A stretch of DNA of 64,000 bases from Bacillota bacterium (GCA_023400235.1 JAEXFI010000013.1:45809-109808), one strand, 5' to 3'. Counted from the first letter of the stretch, positions 1 through 8,614 are shown. Numbers and translations: made by a program. The notes: generated by a model from the letters alone, not told the origin.

Positions 1-1515
1 CCTGAGTCTGCTCAAAAAAAGGATGCGGAGCTGCTTAAATTTCAGCTTGGAGTGAATCTGGTGAGAACCTCACACTATCCGCAATCCAGACATTTCCTTG
101 ACAGGTGTGATGAAATCGGACTGTTGGTGTTTGAAGAGATTCCCGGCTGGCAGCACATCGGCGATGAAAAGTGGAGGGAGCTGTCTTGCGGGAACGTAAG
201 GGCCATGATTCTCAGGGACAGAAATCATCCCAGCATTATATTATGGGGTGTGAGAATCAACGAATCCGCCGACTGTCAGGAGTTTTATGCAAACACAAAC
301 AAAATAGCCCATGAGCTGGATAATACGCGCCAGACCGGCGGAGTCAGAAATTTCAAAAACAGCCTGCTGCTGGAGGATGTGTATACCTACAACGACTTTT
401 TGCATAACGGCTCCAATGCAGCCTTGGAGATACCCGCAAGGGTCACAAAGACAAATGCTCCCTATCTGGTTACTGAGCACAATGGACATATGTTTCCCAC
501 CAAGAGGTTTGACAATGAGGCCAGAAGACTGGAGCATGCTCTCAGGCACATGCGCGTCCTGGATGCCATGCTTGGCAGCGACAGGATAAGCGGTGCCATT
601 GGCTGGTGCATGTTTGATTATAATACACATAAGGATTTCGGCAGCGGTGACAGAATCTGCTACCACGGTGTCAGTGATATGTTCAGGATACCGAAACTGG
701 CCTGGGCGGTATATTCGTCACAGCAGGACCTGACACCGGTGCTTGAGCTTTCCTCGTCCATGGATATTGGAGAGCATGACGGAGGAAACCTGGGAACTGT
801 GTATGCATTTACAAACTGTGATTGTATAAAGCTGTACAAGGATAATGACTTCATCAAGACCTTTTATCCTGATCGGAGGCAATTTCCAAATCTGAAGCAT
901 CCCCCGGTTAAAATAGATGATTTCATTGGGGATCTCCTCTCAAAATACGAAAACATGCCGGGAAGGGATTCCCTTAGAATGAAAAACGTCCTCCAAGCTG
1001 CGTCCAAATATGGAATGAATCTGCCCCTTGTATCCAAGCTTGCAATGGCCAGGCTTATGGTGAAATACAAGCTGTCCATGGATGAAGGCATAAGGCTGTT
1101 TGGTACTTATGTCAGCAATTGGGGAGGGAAACGTATTAATTTCAGATTTGAAGGCTATAAGGAGGGCAGACTGGTCAAGAGCATAGTTAAATCTACCTTG
1201 GAAAGTTCACGGCTTGAAGTGCTTCCAGACACGTGTATATTGAATGAGGCCCATACCTATGATGTTGCAAGAATAGTATTGAGGGCCCTGGATCAGAACG
1301 GCAATTTGCTGAACTATGCCAGTGATGCCGTCAGTATTAAAACAGAGGGACCTGTTGAGGTTATCGGACCCAAAACCATAGCACTTATAGGGGGGGCAAG
1401 GGCAGTTTGGATCAGGACCGTAGGCAGGTCAGGGAAAGGTATTGTCAGGGTTGTATCTGAAAGGTTCGGAACACAGGAACTGGATTTTGAGGTCACGAAG
1501 AAGACTGATTCATAG
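1..1515 (+). CDS. Glycoside hydrolase family 2 protein, C-terminal part (5' end outside window)
   Basis: The frame is open from base 1, so the gene enters from the left and only its C-terminal 504 codons are seen. The retained part has the GH2 TIM-barrel core: RTSHYPQS, then EEIPGW, then NHPSIILWG followed by the Asn-Glu pair whose Glu (262-264) is the expected acid/base. The Glu of VTEHNGH (475-477) fits the nucleophile. A beta-rich tail of about 150 residues resembles the C-terminal domains of GH2 beta-galactosidase-like enzymes. It probably cleaves beta-galactosides or related plant glycans; the exact substrate cannot be told. No signal peptide can be judged because the start is missing. 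Confidence 0.88.
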   Translation, partial: PESAQKKDAELLKFQLGVNLVRTSHYPQSRHFLDRCDEIGLLVFEEIPGWQHIGDEKWRELSCGNVRAMILRDRNHPSIILWGVRINESADCQEFYANTNKIAHELDNTRQTGGVRNFKNSLLLEDVYTYNDFLHNGSNAALEIPARVTKTNAPYLVTEHNGHMFPTKRFDNEARRLEHALRHMRVLDAMLGSDRISGAIGWCMFDYNTHKDFGSGDRICYHGVSDMFRIPKLAWAVYSSQQDLTPVLELSSSMDIGEHDGGNLGTVYAFTNCDCIKLYKDNDFIKTFYPDRRQFPNLKHPPVKIDDFIGDLLSKYENMPGRDSLRMKNVLQAASKYGMNLPLVSKLAMARLMVKYKLSMDEGIRLFGTYVSNWGGKRINFRFEGYKEGRLVKSIVKSTLESSRLEVLPDTCILNEAHTYDVARIVLRALDQNGNLLNYASDAVSIKTEGPVEVIGPKTIALIGGARAVWIRTVGRSGKGIVRVVSERFGTQELDFEVTKKTDS

Positions 1516-1692
1516 GCGAGGTTGTACCATCATAACATTGGGCAGACTGGCCAATTTACAATCTACTGTAGCAAAGGGGCACTCAGGTATACCAATAAAA
1601 TTCTAAAACTGCTGCCTTTGACCTGTAACTTTATCCTCGCACCCACATAGTATGTATTATAATATTATGTTAATCAGAGGAGGCATTTTCAA

Positions 1693-2946
1693 GTGCAAAA
1701 ATGGCCGTTTTTTAATAATAAACCAAAGGTTCAGCCTGAACAACAAAGTGCAGAGAAACCCAAGCCTGAAGCACCGCAGCAAATAGCTCCTGCTCAGCAG
1801 TCAAAACCAAACAATATTATGCCGGCAGCCCAACAGAAGCCAAGCCCCAGCCAAAAGGGAGTGTCAAATGCGGGAACAGCAAATGCAGGATTGGCAAATA
1901 CGGGAAAGCCCAACATGACCATGCCCGCAGTCCAGCAGAAACCTAACCAGCAGGGAGTATCAAATGCAGGAACAGCAAATGCAGGAATGGCAAATACGGG
2001 GATGCCCAACATGACCATGCCCGCAGCCCAGCAGAAGCCCAACCAGCAGGGAGTGTCAAATGCGGGCACCGCAAATGCAGGATTGGCAAATACGGGAAAG
2101 CCCAACATGACCATGCCGGCAGTCCAGCAGAAGCCCAACCAGCAGGGAGTGTCAAACGCAGGAACAGCAAATATGGGAACAGCAAATATGGGAACAGCAA
2201 ATGCAGGAATGGCAAATATGGGAACGGCAAATGCAGGAATGCCCAACATGAACATGCCGGCTTCCAAGGAGATGCCTGCTCAGATGACCTTGCCTACTGT
2301 ACCGGCTCCTAAGGATAATTCAAAGTTTATGGTTTCCATGAACAATAAAGGACATCATAAATCCAACCAGGCAGGCCAGCAGATGAACAACGCAAATATG
2401 ATGGGCCAGCAGATGAACAACGCAAATGCAATGGGCCAGCAGATGGAAAACTCAAACGTAATGGCAGGACATACAGGCGGAAAGCCGGAAAAGGGACAAA
2501 ACCTGCAGGATGACGCTGATATTCAGGTGCCACTTTCAGAAGCACTGAACCTTATAAAAAATGCTGTAGAAGGTGAAACGGAAGACCGGCTGTTTTATGA
2601 GTACCTTATTAACAATGCATCCTCCAGGAAAGACAAGGAAATAATAAAGGGCATACGGGACGACGAAATCAAACATGCAAAATTATTCAGACAGCTGTAT
2701 TATGAACATACCGGCAAGATAATAGGTCCTGATAAAAATGTTTCCTTTGAAAAGCCTGCTTCATACTGTGACGGTCTCATAAAGGCACTTATGGGTGAAC
2801 AGAATGCCGTAAGGAAATATCGCAAAATCCTGTTTGCCATGAAGGAAAGAAGTCATATAAATACTCTCACCGAAATCATAACCGATGAAATAAGACATGG
2901 AAGCTTGTATAACCTGTTAATACACAACAATGATTGTAAATATTAA
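1693..2946 (+). CDS. Ferritin-like domain protein with long Asn/Met/Gln repeat region
   Basis: A GTG start lies 9 nt after GAGGAGG (1677-1683). The 417-residue protein has two parts. Residues 1-260 are low-complexity: a Pro/Gln-rich head, four near-identical 32-residue repeats (GVSNAGTANAG at 56, 88, 120 and 152), then three 10-residue repeats (GQQMNNANMM type, 228-257). Residues 280-417 form a ferritin-like four-helix domain with a duplicated carboxylate/His pattern (E325-x-x-H328 and E399-x-x-H402, each preceded by a helix Glu), as in di-iron proteins. There is no signal peptide or membrane segment. Spore-coat or metal-storage roles are possible but unproven. The gene stands alone with 457 bases behind it. 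Confidence 0.85.
   Translation: MQKWPFFNNKPKVQPEQQSAEKPKPEAPQQIAPAQQSKPNNIMPAAQQKPSPSQKGVSNAGTANAGLANTGKPNMTMPAVQQKPNQQGVSNAGTANAGMANTGMPNMTMPAAQQKPNQQGVSNAGTANAGLANTGKPNMTMPAVQQKPNQQGVSNAGTANMGTANMGTANAGMANMGTANAGMPNMNMPASKEMPAQMTLPTVPAPKDNSKFMVSMNNKGHHKSNQAGQQMNNANMMGQQMNNANAMGQQMENSNVMAGHTGGKPEKGQNLQDDADIQVPLSEALNLIKNAVEGETEDRLFYEYLINNASSRKDKEIIKGIRDDEIKHAKLFRQLYYEHTGKIIGPDKNVSFEKPASYCDGLIKALMGEQNAVRKYRKILFAMKERSHINTLTEIITDEIRHGSLYNLLIHNNDCKY
1858..2463 (+). repeat. In-gene tandem repeats: 96-bp units, then 30-bp units
   Basis: Four copies of a 96-bp unit start at 1858, 1954, 2050 and 2146. The last is expanded by extra 12-15 bp ANMGT-type steps. Three 30-bp units follow at 2374-2463. The copies are nearly identical at the DNA level, which suggests recent expansion and possible length polymorphism. 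All units keep the reading frame. Confidence 0.9.
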
Positions 2947-3403
2947 TTTGCAGATTTTATGCCGGCAGACATATTAAACACAATGAAGGCTGCACGGCTG
3001 CTGCCTATGGCAGTATCCCACCGGCATTTCCAATAAAATATGACAGAGAGCCTGATTGCCCATGAAATCACTGGGAGCTTACTTTAATTGCGCTTCAACT
3101 AATGCAGCAGCTTTTTGTAAGCTCCTTTCCAATCAGTTACATTATAGGATATGTGACCGGGAAATAAAAAACAAAATAAAAAGAGTAAAAAGTCCTGTAT
3201 CAAGTCTGTACAGTGGTAAATGGCCAGGAGCACGTATAAATAATTGTTGAAAATGGATATGAAAGTGTGTACATATTCAGACTTTTAGGTTAAATTGTAT
3301 GTATATATGAAAAGATTGCCTGATGCATTATCTCTTTAAGAAAAATGACAGGTAAATTAAACGGTATATGCATTTTATGCAATAAATAAAAAAGAGGCTG
3401 AAT
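2947..3403. other. Gene-free stretch with a structured 3' region
   Basis: No credible gene is seen. ATGCCGG (2959-2965) pairs with CCGGCAT (3021-3027), enclosing a smaller CTGCC-TAT-GGCAG hairpin (3001-3013). This may end the transcript of the upstream gene, although only a short T run follows. The rest is A/T-rich and probably holds the promoter of the DedA gene. Confidence 0.4.
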
Positions 3404-4051
3404 ATGAATATTATAGTTCAATTTATTGATTTTGTTATGCACCTGGACAAGAACCTGACCCAATTGGCAAATGACTTCGGAGTATGGACCTATCTTATCT
3501 TATTCCTGGTGGTTTTTTGTGAAACCGGGCTTGTGATAACTCCTTTTCTGCCGGGAGATTCCATGATATTTGTCATAGGAGCCCTTGCCGCCAGCGGCGA
3601 TCTCAATTTTCCAGTAATTATCGCGGTACTGATGGCAGCGGCCATACTGGGAGATACCTGCAACTACCACATAGGCAAATTTTTGGGGCCTGTAGTATTT
3701 AAGAAGGACAATGTAAAATTCCTCAAAAAGGAATATCTTATAAAGACACATAATTTCTATGAAAGGCACGGGGGAAAAACAATAATCATTGCAAGGTTTA
3801 TTCCAATCATACGCACCTTTGCACCTTTTGTAGCAGGGATGGGCGCAATGAGCTACCCTAAATTTATCAGCTATAACGTAATTGGCGGGATTACCTGGGT
3901 GGCTCTGTTTTCCTTTGGAGGCTTCTTCTTCGGCAATATGCCGGTGGTAGAAAATAATTTCAGTCTGGTAATAATAGCTATCATATTCATATCCGTTTTA
4001 CCGGGCATAATAACCTACATAAAAGAAAAAAAATCTTCTGCCGCCGAATGA
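3404..4051 (+). CDS. DedA family membrane protein
   Basis: The 215-residue protein has the DedA (SNARE-associated/VTT) signature: an early FCETGLVITPFLPGDS segment, GDTCNYHIGKFLG near residue 90, and ARFIPIIRTFAPFVAG near residue 130 with the conserved Arg pair. There are about five hydrophobic segments and a short Lys-rich tail. DedA proteins sit in the cytoplasmic membrane; some recycle polyprenyl-phosphate or phospholipid carriers. AAGAGG precedes the ATG. It is monocistronic, closed by a clear terminator. The exact substrate is unknown. Confidence 0.9.
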   Translation: MNIIVQFIDFVMHLDKNLTQLANDFGVWTYLILFLVVFCETGLVITPFLPGDSMIFVIGALAASGDLNFPVIIAVLMAAAILGDTCNYHIGKFLGPVVFKKDNVKFLKKEYLIKTHNFYERHGGKTIIIARFIPIIRTFAPFVAGMGAMSYPKFISYNVIGGITWVALFSFGGFFFGNMPVVENNFSLVIIAIIFISVLPGIITYIKEKKSSAAE

Positions 4052-4080
4052 TGAGCAAAGGTGCTTACCAACGGACGCAA

Positions 4081-4126
4081 CCGGTTTGGCAGCCCTGTGA
4101 CGGGCTGGCCAGCCGGTTTTATTTTT
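4081..4126 (+). terminator. Rho-independent terminator after the DedA gene
   Basis: CCGGTTTGGCAGCCC and CGGGCTGGCCAGCCGG form a G/C-rich, slightly imperfect stem with a 4-5 nt loop, followed by TTTTATTTTT. Confidence 0.85.
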
Positions 4127-4181
4127 GTCACAGGTTAATGTTCAAAGTGCCGGAATGCTGATGTGAATAAAGTACTAAAAA

Positions 4182-4214
4182 GTTCACTTAATGTTCACAA
4201 ATTGCTAGTATAAT
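4182..4214 (+). promoter_or_regulatory. Promoter with 11-bp-phased direct repeats for an OmpR-type regulator
   Basis: GTTCAC occurs at 4182-4187 and 4193-4198, exactly 11 bp apart, just upstream of a TATAAT -10 box (4209-4214). Direct repeats one helical turn apart are the usual binding pattern of PhoB/OmpR-class regulators. The next gene encodes one, so autoregulation is likely (inference). Confidence 0.5.
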
Positions 4215-4244
4215 TTAAGCAGCATTACTATTGACAATCCTATA

Positions 4245-4290
4245 GTCAGTTGAGGTTGAAACCTTCGGTTTTCAGCCAAGGGCAACTGAC
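4245..4290 (+). promoter_or_regulatory. Hairpin in the leader of the two-component operon
   Basis: GTCAGTTG (4245-4252) and CAACTGAC (4283-4290) are perfect complements. They enclose a second stem formed by TTGAAACC and GGTTTTCAG around a TTC loop. The hairpin ends 15 nt before the ribosome-binding site and has no T run, so it may affect translation or mRNA stability. Confidence 0.5.
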
Positions 4291-4320
4291 CTGATGAATT
4301 ACTTGAAGGAGGCAGTATCA

Positions 4321-4995
4321 GTGATAAAAATATTGATTGCTGATGATGAAGAGCGAATGAGAAGGCTGGTTTCTGATTTCCTCAAAAGGCAGGGCTATAG
4401 TGTGATAGAGGCCGGAGACGGAAAGCAGGCCATAGAGCTGTTCAATACCGTGGGTGATACAATGTCCCTGATCATACTGGATGTCATGATGCCGGGAGTG
4501 GACGGCTGGGAAGTGCTGAGACATATCCGCCTCCATTCCCGGCTTCCTGTCATAATGCTGACGGCAAAAAGCACCGAGGCAGATGAACTGTTCGGATTTG
4601 GCCTTGGGGCTGATGAATACATTACAAAGCCCTTCAGTCCAATGATACTTATTGCAAGAGTACAGGCGCTTCTTAAGAGATACAATGTGGCAATAAACGA
4701 AAAAATAGTATATAACGGCCTTGAGATAGACCAGTCGGCCCATACGGTATTTTCAGACGGGGAGGAAGTGGAGCTTACCCCGAAGGAATTCGAACTGTTG
4801 GTTTATTTATGTGACAATGCAGGAATAGCATTGTCCAGGGACAAGATACTGAACTCCGTTTGGGACTATGAATATTTCGGGGATGCCAGGACTGTAGATA
4901 CACATATAAAAAAGCTGAGGCTGAAGCTGGGCAAAAAGGGCGATTATATACAGACCATAAGAGGCCTGGGCTACAAGTTTGAGGTAGACAAATGA
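4321..4995 (+). CDS. OmpR/PhoB-family response regulator
   Basis: The protein has an N-terminal receiver domain (acidic Asp-Asp-Glu at 8-10, phospho-acceptor Asp54 in ILDVMMP, Thr in MLTAK, Lys in ITKPF) and a C-terminal winged helix (LTPKEFELL to RTIRGLGYKFE), 224 residues in all. I chose the GTG at 4321 because AAGGAGG (4306-4312) lies 8 nt before it and receiver domains begin this way; an ATG at 4294 would place that site inside the gene. The kinase ATG overlaps its stop codon. It controls transcription in response to the partner kinase. The signal is unknown. Confidence 0.93.
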   Translation: MIKILIADDEERMRRLVSDFLKRQGYSVIEAGDGKQAIELFNTVGDTMSLIILDVMMPGVDGWEVLRHIRLHSRLPVIMLTAKSTEADELFGFGLGADEYITKPFSPMILIARVQALLKRYNVAINEKIVYNGLEIDQSAHTVFSDGEEVELTPKEFELLVYLCDNAGIALSRDKILNSVWDYEYFGDARTVDTHIKKLRLKLGKKGDYIQTIRGLGYKFEVDK

Positions 4996-6473
4996 AGATA
5001 TCCTTAAAAACACAGTTATTTGCCGCTTTTTTCGGAATGATAGTATTTTTTGTATTGCTTTCAATAATTCTCAGCAGTACTTTACTGGAGAAATACTATT
5101 ACAGCAAAAAAGAGGATGCAATGCAGCAGACCTTCAATACCATTCAGGATGCATACAAAGAAGACCCTGACAATATCATGCTGTACGTGGAAAAGGTTGA
5201 AAGCCTCAGAGGTATGGGGATCATATTCTTTGACCGGCATTTCAACGTACTGTACCAATCCCGGCAGAGGGCCATTGGGATTGGAGTGCGGAATTTCGGA
5301 ATCACTACCAAGGACTCAATGATGGATTGGAAAAATATCCAAGCTAAATTTGAAAAGGTCACCGTGGACAAACCCCTTATAGAGAAGCGCTTTGATATGA
5401 GAATGGAGTCCAGCTTCATTTCACTGTATGGAAAGATTGACCAGGAGGTGTATGTATATCTGGGAGTACCTGTTACAGCCATTCAGGAAAGTGCCAAGAT
5501 AGCGGTGAGGTTCTATATTTTTACAGGCATTTTTATGATTATTGTGGGTGGGATCATCATATACCTTTTGTCCCTCAGACTGACAAAGCCCATAGTAAAG
5601 CTGAATGGAATAGCAAAAAAAATGGCAGTATTGGACTTTGAGGAGAAATATGATGAGAAGAGAAACGATGAGATAGGAACACTGGGGGAGAGCATAAATT
5701 CCCTGTCAAATCAGTTGGAGCGTTCTATTGGAGAGCTTAAAGCTGCCAATCACAAACTGATGGAGGATATTGAGAAGGAAAGACAGATTGATGAGATGAG
5801 AAAGGGCTTTATAAGCAATGTCTCCCATGAGCTTAAGACTCCAATTGCTCTGGTTCAGGGCTATGCGGAGGGGCTTAAGCTGAATGTGAACGATGATGAG
5901 GAGAACAAGAACTATTATTGTGAGGTTATTATTGATGAAGCCAATAAAATGAACAACATGGTAAGAAAGCTCCTTGAACTGTCCGAGTTGGAGTTTAAAC
6001 ATGTGGCACTTGACAGGGAAGATTTCTGCATTTGTGAGCTCATAAGGAACCTATTGAAAAAAAACTCCCCCATGTATGCTGAGAAAGGCGCTGAAGTAAC
6101 CCTTGACACAGAGGGAATTAACTGTATAAAAGTAAACGCCGACTATTATCTTACCGAACAGGTGCTTATGAATTATGTAAGCAATGGCTTGAACCACCTG
6201 AAGGAAGGCGGTGTAATTGCCATAAGCACAAAAGTTTCAGATGGGAAGGTGCGGGTGGAGGTTTACAATTCGGGTGATAACATACCGGAAGAAGCGTTGG
6301 AAAGTATCTGGCTGAGCTTTTACAAGGTGGATAAGGCCAGAACCAGAGCATATGGTGGCACCGGGCTGGGCCTGTCAATCGTGAAGGCCATACAAAAGGC
6401 CCATGGCAAGGGCTATGGTGTGGAAAACAAGCCGGGGGGCGTACTTTTTTGGTTTGAATGCGATTTAGTATAA
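4992..6473 (+). CDS. Membrane sensor histidine kinase
   Basis: The 493-residue kinase pairs with the preceding regulator, whose TGA overlaps its ATG (ATGA), so the two are translationally coupled. A membrane segment at about 8-30, an extracytoplasmic domain at about 32-170 and a second membrane segment at about 172-196 are followed by HAMP, a dimerisation domain with the phospho-acceptor His279 in SNVSHELKTP, and an ATPase domain with the N box (NYVSNGLNHL) and G box (GGTGLGLSIV). All key residues are present. The sensor domain has no obvious ligand motif. The neighbouring secreted-protein gene may be a target. Confidence 0.92.
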   Translation: MKISLKTQLFAAFFGMIVFFVLLSIILSSTLLEKYYYSKKEDAMQQTFNTIQDAYKEDPDNIMLYVEKVESLRGMGIIFFDRHFNVLYQSRQRAIGIGVRNFGITTKDSMMDWKNIQAKFEKVTVDKPLIEKRFDMRMESSFISLYGKIDQEVYVYLGVPVTAIQESAKIAVRFYIFTGIFMIIVGGIIIYLLSLRLTKPIVKLNGIAKKMAVLDFEEKYDEKRNDEIGTLGESINSLSNQLERSIGELKAANHKLMEDIEKERQIDEMRKGFISNVSHELKTPIALVQGYAEGLKLNVNDDEENKNYYCEVIIDEANKMNNMVRKLLELSELEFKHVALDREDFCICELIRNLLKKNSPMYAEKGAEVTLDTEGINCIKVNADYYLTEQVLMNYVSNGLNHLKEGGVIAISTKVSDGKVRVEVYNSGDNIPEEALESIWLSFYKVDKARTRAYGGTGLGLSIVKAIQKAHGKGYGVENKPGGVLFWFECDLV

Positions 6474-6505
6474 GGGTGAAATTGGAAAACTGAATTTACA
6501 AATTG

Positions 6506-6524
6506 TACACAATATTTACACAAT
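6506..6524 (+). promoter_or_regulatory. 11-bp-phased direct repeat before the secreted-protein gene
   Basis: TACACAAT occurs at 6506-6513 and 6517-6524, 11 bp apart. The spacing matches the repeats before the regulator gene, although the sequences only partly agree. This may be a second binding site for the adjacent response regulator (inference). Confidence 0.4.
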
Positions 6525-6560
6525 AGATGAGAATGATATTGTTGAAAGGAGGTGATAGTA

Positions 6561-7163
6561 TTGAAAAAGCTTCAAATACTTGTTACTATCGCTTTTATAA
6601 TTTCAATAATGTCTATGAATGCGTTTGCACTTCCTCAGACAGGTCCTGAACCAAATGGCAATATGCAAAATGGAAATATCCAAAACGGCAGTAACCCAAA
6701 CAACGGCAGTAACCCAAACAACAGCAGTCCCAACAGCAGCACACCAAAAAGCAACACTAAAAGCAATGAGGGGAAAGCTGAAAAGGGCAAGTGCCACAAG
6801 CATCACAAAGACCACAAGGACCCATTGCAAAAGCTTCAGGAGAAAAAGGATGATATAGGGAAGGATTTAAAGGAAGGCAAGATAACCAAGGAAAAGGCCG
6901 ATGAATTAACAAAGAGAATCGATGAGCGGATCAGGCAAATAAATGAATTCAACAGTCTGCCACTGCCTGAGAAAAAGCAGCAGCTCTCAAAAATTTTCAA
7001 ATCCAATCTGGAAAAAAAGATTCTGGAAGGAAAACTTACCAAGGAAGAAGGGGAAAAGCTGCTGGCGGATTTTAACAAGCAGCTTGAAAAATGGGACGGC
7101 AAGGATTTCCCTCATTTTACGCACAAGGGTAAGCACAAAAGCAACAGGGAACAGGCTGGATAA
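6561..7163 (+). CDS. Secreted Lys/Asn-rich protein, DUF2680-like C-terminus
   Basis: I chose the TTG at 6561 because AAAGGAGGTGAT (6545-6556) is spaced correctly for it; a GTG at 6552 lies inside that site. The product has 200 residues. A signal peptide (about 1-23, ending MNAFA) is followed by an Asn/Gly/Ser-rich linker and a KCHKHHKDHKD cluster that could bind metal. A charged helical region has two similar 'IGKDLKEGKITKEKADEL' and 'LEGKLTKEEGEKLL' motifs, as in YckD/DUF2680 proteins. It is probably exported. It sits just after the two-component genes and may be their target. Function is unknown. Confidence 0.78.
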   Translation: MKKLQILVTIAFIISIMSMNAFALPQTGPEPNGNMQNGNIQNGSNPNNGSNPNNSSPNSSTPKSNTKSNEGKAEKGKCHKHHKDHKDPLQKLQEKKDDIGKDLKEGKITKEKADELTKRIDERIRQINEFNSLPLPEKKQQLSKIFKSNLEKKILEGKLTKEEGEKLLADFNKQLEKWDGKDFPHFTHKGKHKSNREQAG

Positions 7164-7168
7164 TCGTA

Positions 7169-7214
7169 TAAAAAGGCACGTATGCTACGCTATGTATTAT
7201 ACGTGCCTTTTTAT
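7169..7214. terminator. Bidirectional terminator between convergent genes
   Basis: AAAAAGGCACGTAT and ATACGTGCCTTTTT are perfect complements around a 15-nt loop. The A run on one side and the T run on the other let it end transcripts from both strands. Confidence 0.88.
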
Positions 7215-7261
7215 AGTTCCATAGGTCTCCGGCTATCTGACGCAGACCTGTGGGCGGACTG

Positions 7262-7447
7262 TCATAGCTGCCATTGGTCAGGTGTCAGATTAAGCAGGTT
7301 TATGCCAATGGCTGTAAAAAAGTTGCCCAGTGTCCCTCTTTGTGTTTTGTCCGGATTTTCTGCCAGAAGCAGGGAAACAGCAAAGGCCAGACTGGTATAT
7401 TCAATGGGGCTAAGAGAGAAAAAGTCTTTGTTGCCGTCAGTACCCAC
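7262..7447 (-). CDS. Small conserved-looking clostridial protein (61 aa)
   Basis: The product begins MGTDGNKDFFSLSPIEYT and has a hydrophobic helix (SLAFAVSLLLAEN) followed by TLGNFFTAIGINLL. The start is GTG at 7447, with TTGGAGG just upstream on the minus strand. The pattern resembles small, function-unknown clostridial proteins of about 60 residues with an 'L..LAFA...AL.E......LGNF..A.G' pattern (recalled, not searched). It follows the EamA gene by 72 bases in the same direction and may share its transcript, ending at the bidirectional terminator at 7169-7214. Function is unknown. Confidence 0.62.
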   Translation of the reverse strand: MGTDGNKDFFSLSPIEYTSLAFAVSLLLAENPDKTQRGTLGNFFTAIGINLLNLTPDQWQL

Positions 7448-7519
7448 GCAGCCTCCAATAAAAATAAACTATATTTTATACTATGTGTTCTGAATTTAAA
7501 TGTTAATTACTGCAGGGCA

Positions 7520-8437
7520 TTAATTATTTGAGGAGGTATTGAGCCTCAATTTCGTGGAGCTGGACCTGGAGAGTCTGACTGTAGAAACTATTACGGTCAG
7601 CAATATTAATACGCAGCCTGCAATGGAGGCTATGCCCGTAAAGTGTTCTCCCAGAAGTGCAGCTCCCAGTATGGCTGTGGTAACGGGTTCAAAGGCATAA
7701 AGCACAGTTGCGCTTTCAGGTCTGACATATTTGATGGCTGAGCTCTGAAAAAGTGCTGTAAAAATAGTAACCATGGCATTTAAGCAGATAAGCAGAACAA
7801 ATACGGGACTCAGCATGTTGGAATAGGTTATGCTTCCCGACTCGAAAACCATTGACAGCACAAAAAATGCCCCAAGATTGGTCAGGTGCTGTATAAATGT
7901 GAATTGTATGGGGTTTACTACCTGGGAGAATTTATTCTGCAAGGCTATAAACAGAGAAAAAAACACGGCGTTGCAGAGGGCGAAAATGTCTCCCACATTT
8001 ATGTTGAAGCCCTTTCCTGCACAGGTTATAAGGTAAATGCCAAGCAGTGCCGAAAGCGCCAGCAGCACAGTTCTCAGAGAGGGACGTTTTTTTTCAAGTA
8101 TGGCCATTATAACAGGGGTTATCACTATGGACAGTTGGACTATGAAGGCTGTATTTGAACCGGAGGTCCGCTTAAGGGCCAGCATGCAGAAGGTATTGCT
8201 GATGACTGAAACCAGAGAAATCAGGGTGCTGACAAATATGATTTTTTTGCTGAAATTACCCAGCTGCCTTCTGAAAAGCAGAAAGGTTGCAGCCAGGCTC
8301 AGGGCGGCGCAGATAAAAAGTATTGAGAATGCCGGCAGAAAGTTAAGCAGCATTTTTGACCATATGTATGAGGAGCCCCAAAAAATTGCATTTAGTAGTA
8401 AAAAGAACTGAGCGTTATTTCTTGTTATGATTTTCAT
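7520..8437 (-). CDS. EamA/DMT-family transporter
   Basis: The 305-residue protein has ten hydrophobic segments in two EamA repeats. It begins with the typical FLLLNAIFWGSSYIWSK helix and carries a second-repeat motif, VTTAILGAALLGEHF, near residue 265. Members of this drug/metabolite superfamily export amino acids, nucleosides or drugs across the cytoplasmic membrane. AGGAGG lies 6 nt before the ATG. It diverges from an AraC-type regulator, which may control it through the palindrome at 8480-8496. The substrate is unknown. Confidence 0.88.
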   Translation of the reverse strand: MKIITRNNAQFFLLLNAIFWGSSYIWSKMLLNFLPAFSILFICAALSLAATFLLFRRQLGNFSKKIIFVSTLISLVSVISNTFCMLALKRTSGSNTAFIVQLSIVITPVIMAILEKKRPSLRTVLLALSALLGIYLITCAGKGFNINVGDIFALCNAVFFSLFIALQNKFSQVVNPIQFTFIQHLTNLGAFFVLSMVFESGSITYSNMLSPVFVLLICLNAMVTIFTALFQSSAIKYVRPESATVLYAFEPVTTAILGAALLGEHFTGIASIAGCVLILLTVIVSTVRLSRSSSTKLRLNTSSNN

Positions 8438-8479
8438 GTCTGCCTCCTGAGTAATTACTTTACATAATCATTATATTCT

Positions 8480-8496
8480 AAACTTTCGCAAAGTTT
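8480..8496. promoter_or_regulatory. Perfect palindrome between the EamA and AraC genes
   Basis: AAACTTT-CGC-AAAGTTT lies immediately upstream of a minus-strand TATAAT (complement of 8472-8477), within the promoter region of the transporter gene. It is a plausible operator, for the divergent AraC regulator or another dimeric protein. Confidence 0.5.
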
Positions 8497-8614
8497 ATTG
8501 CATATTATGTCTAAAAATATGCAAAAGCTGCTTTTTTACCATTTATTTTTACCTGAACATATAATAGAATTAAAGAAGACCTGTGGGTTTGAGCCGAAGG
8601 TTAATTGGAGGCTG

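Noticed and set aside
1794..2267. 157-codon minus-strand open frame over the repeat region
   Set aside because: It is the mirror of a repetitive coding sequence with no stop codons in that frame. Its repetitiveness comes from the real gene on the plus strand.
3056..3250. 64-codon open frame
   Set aside because: No ribosome-binding site, no recognisable domain, and composition unlike neighbouring proteins.
7182..7531. Two plus-strand open frames of 85-103 codons
   Set aside because: They lie antisense to the small gene at 7262-7447, begin inside or just after a terminator, and have no ribosome-binding site or familiar motif.
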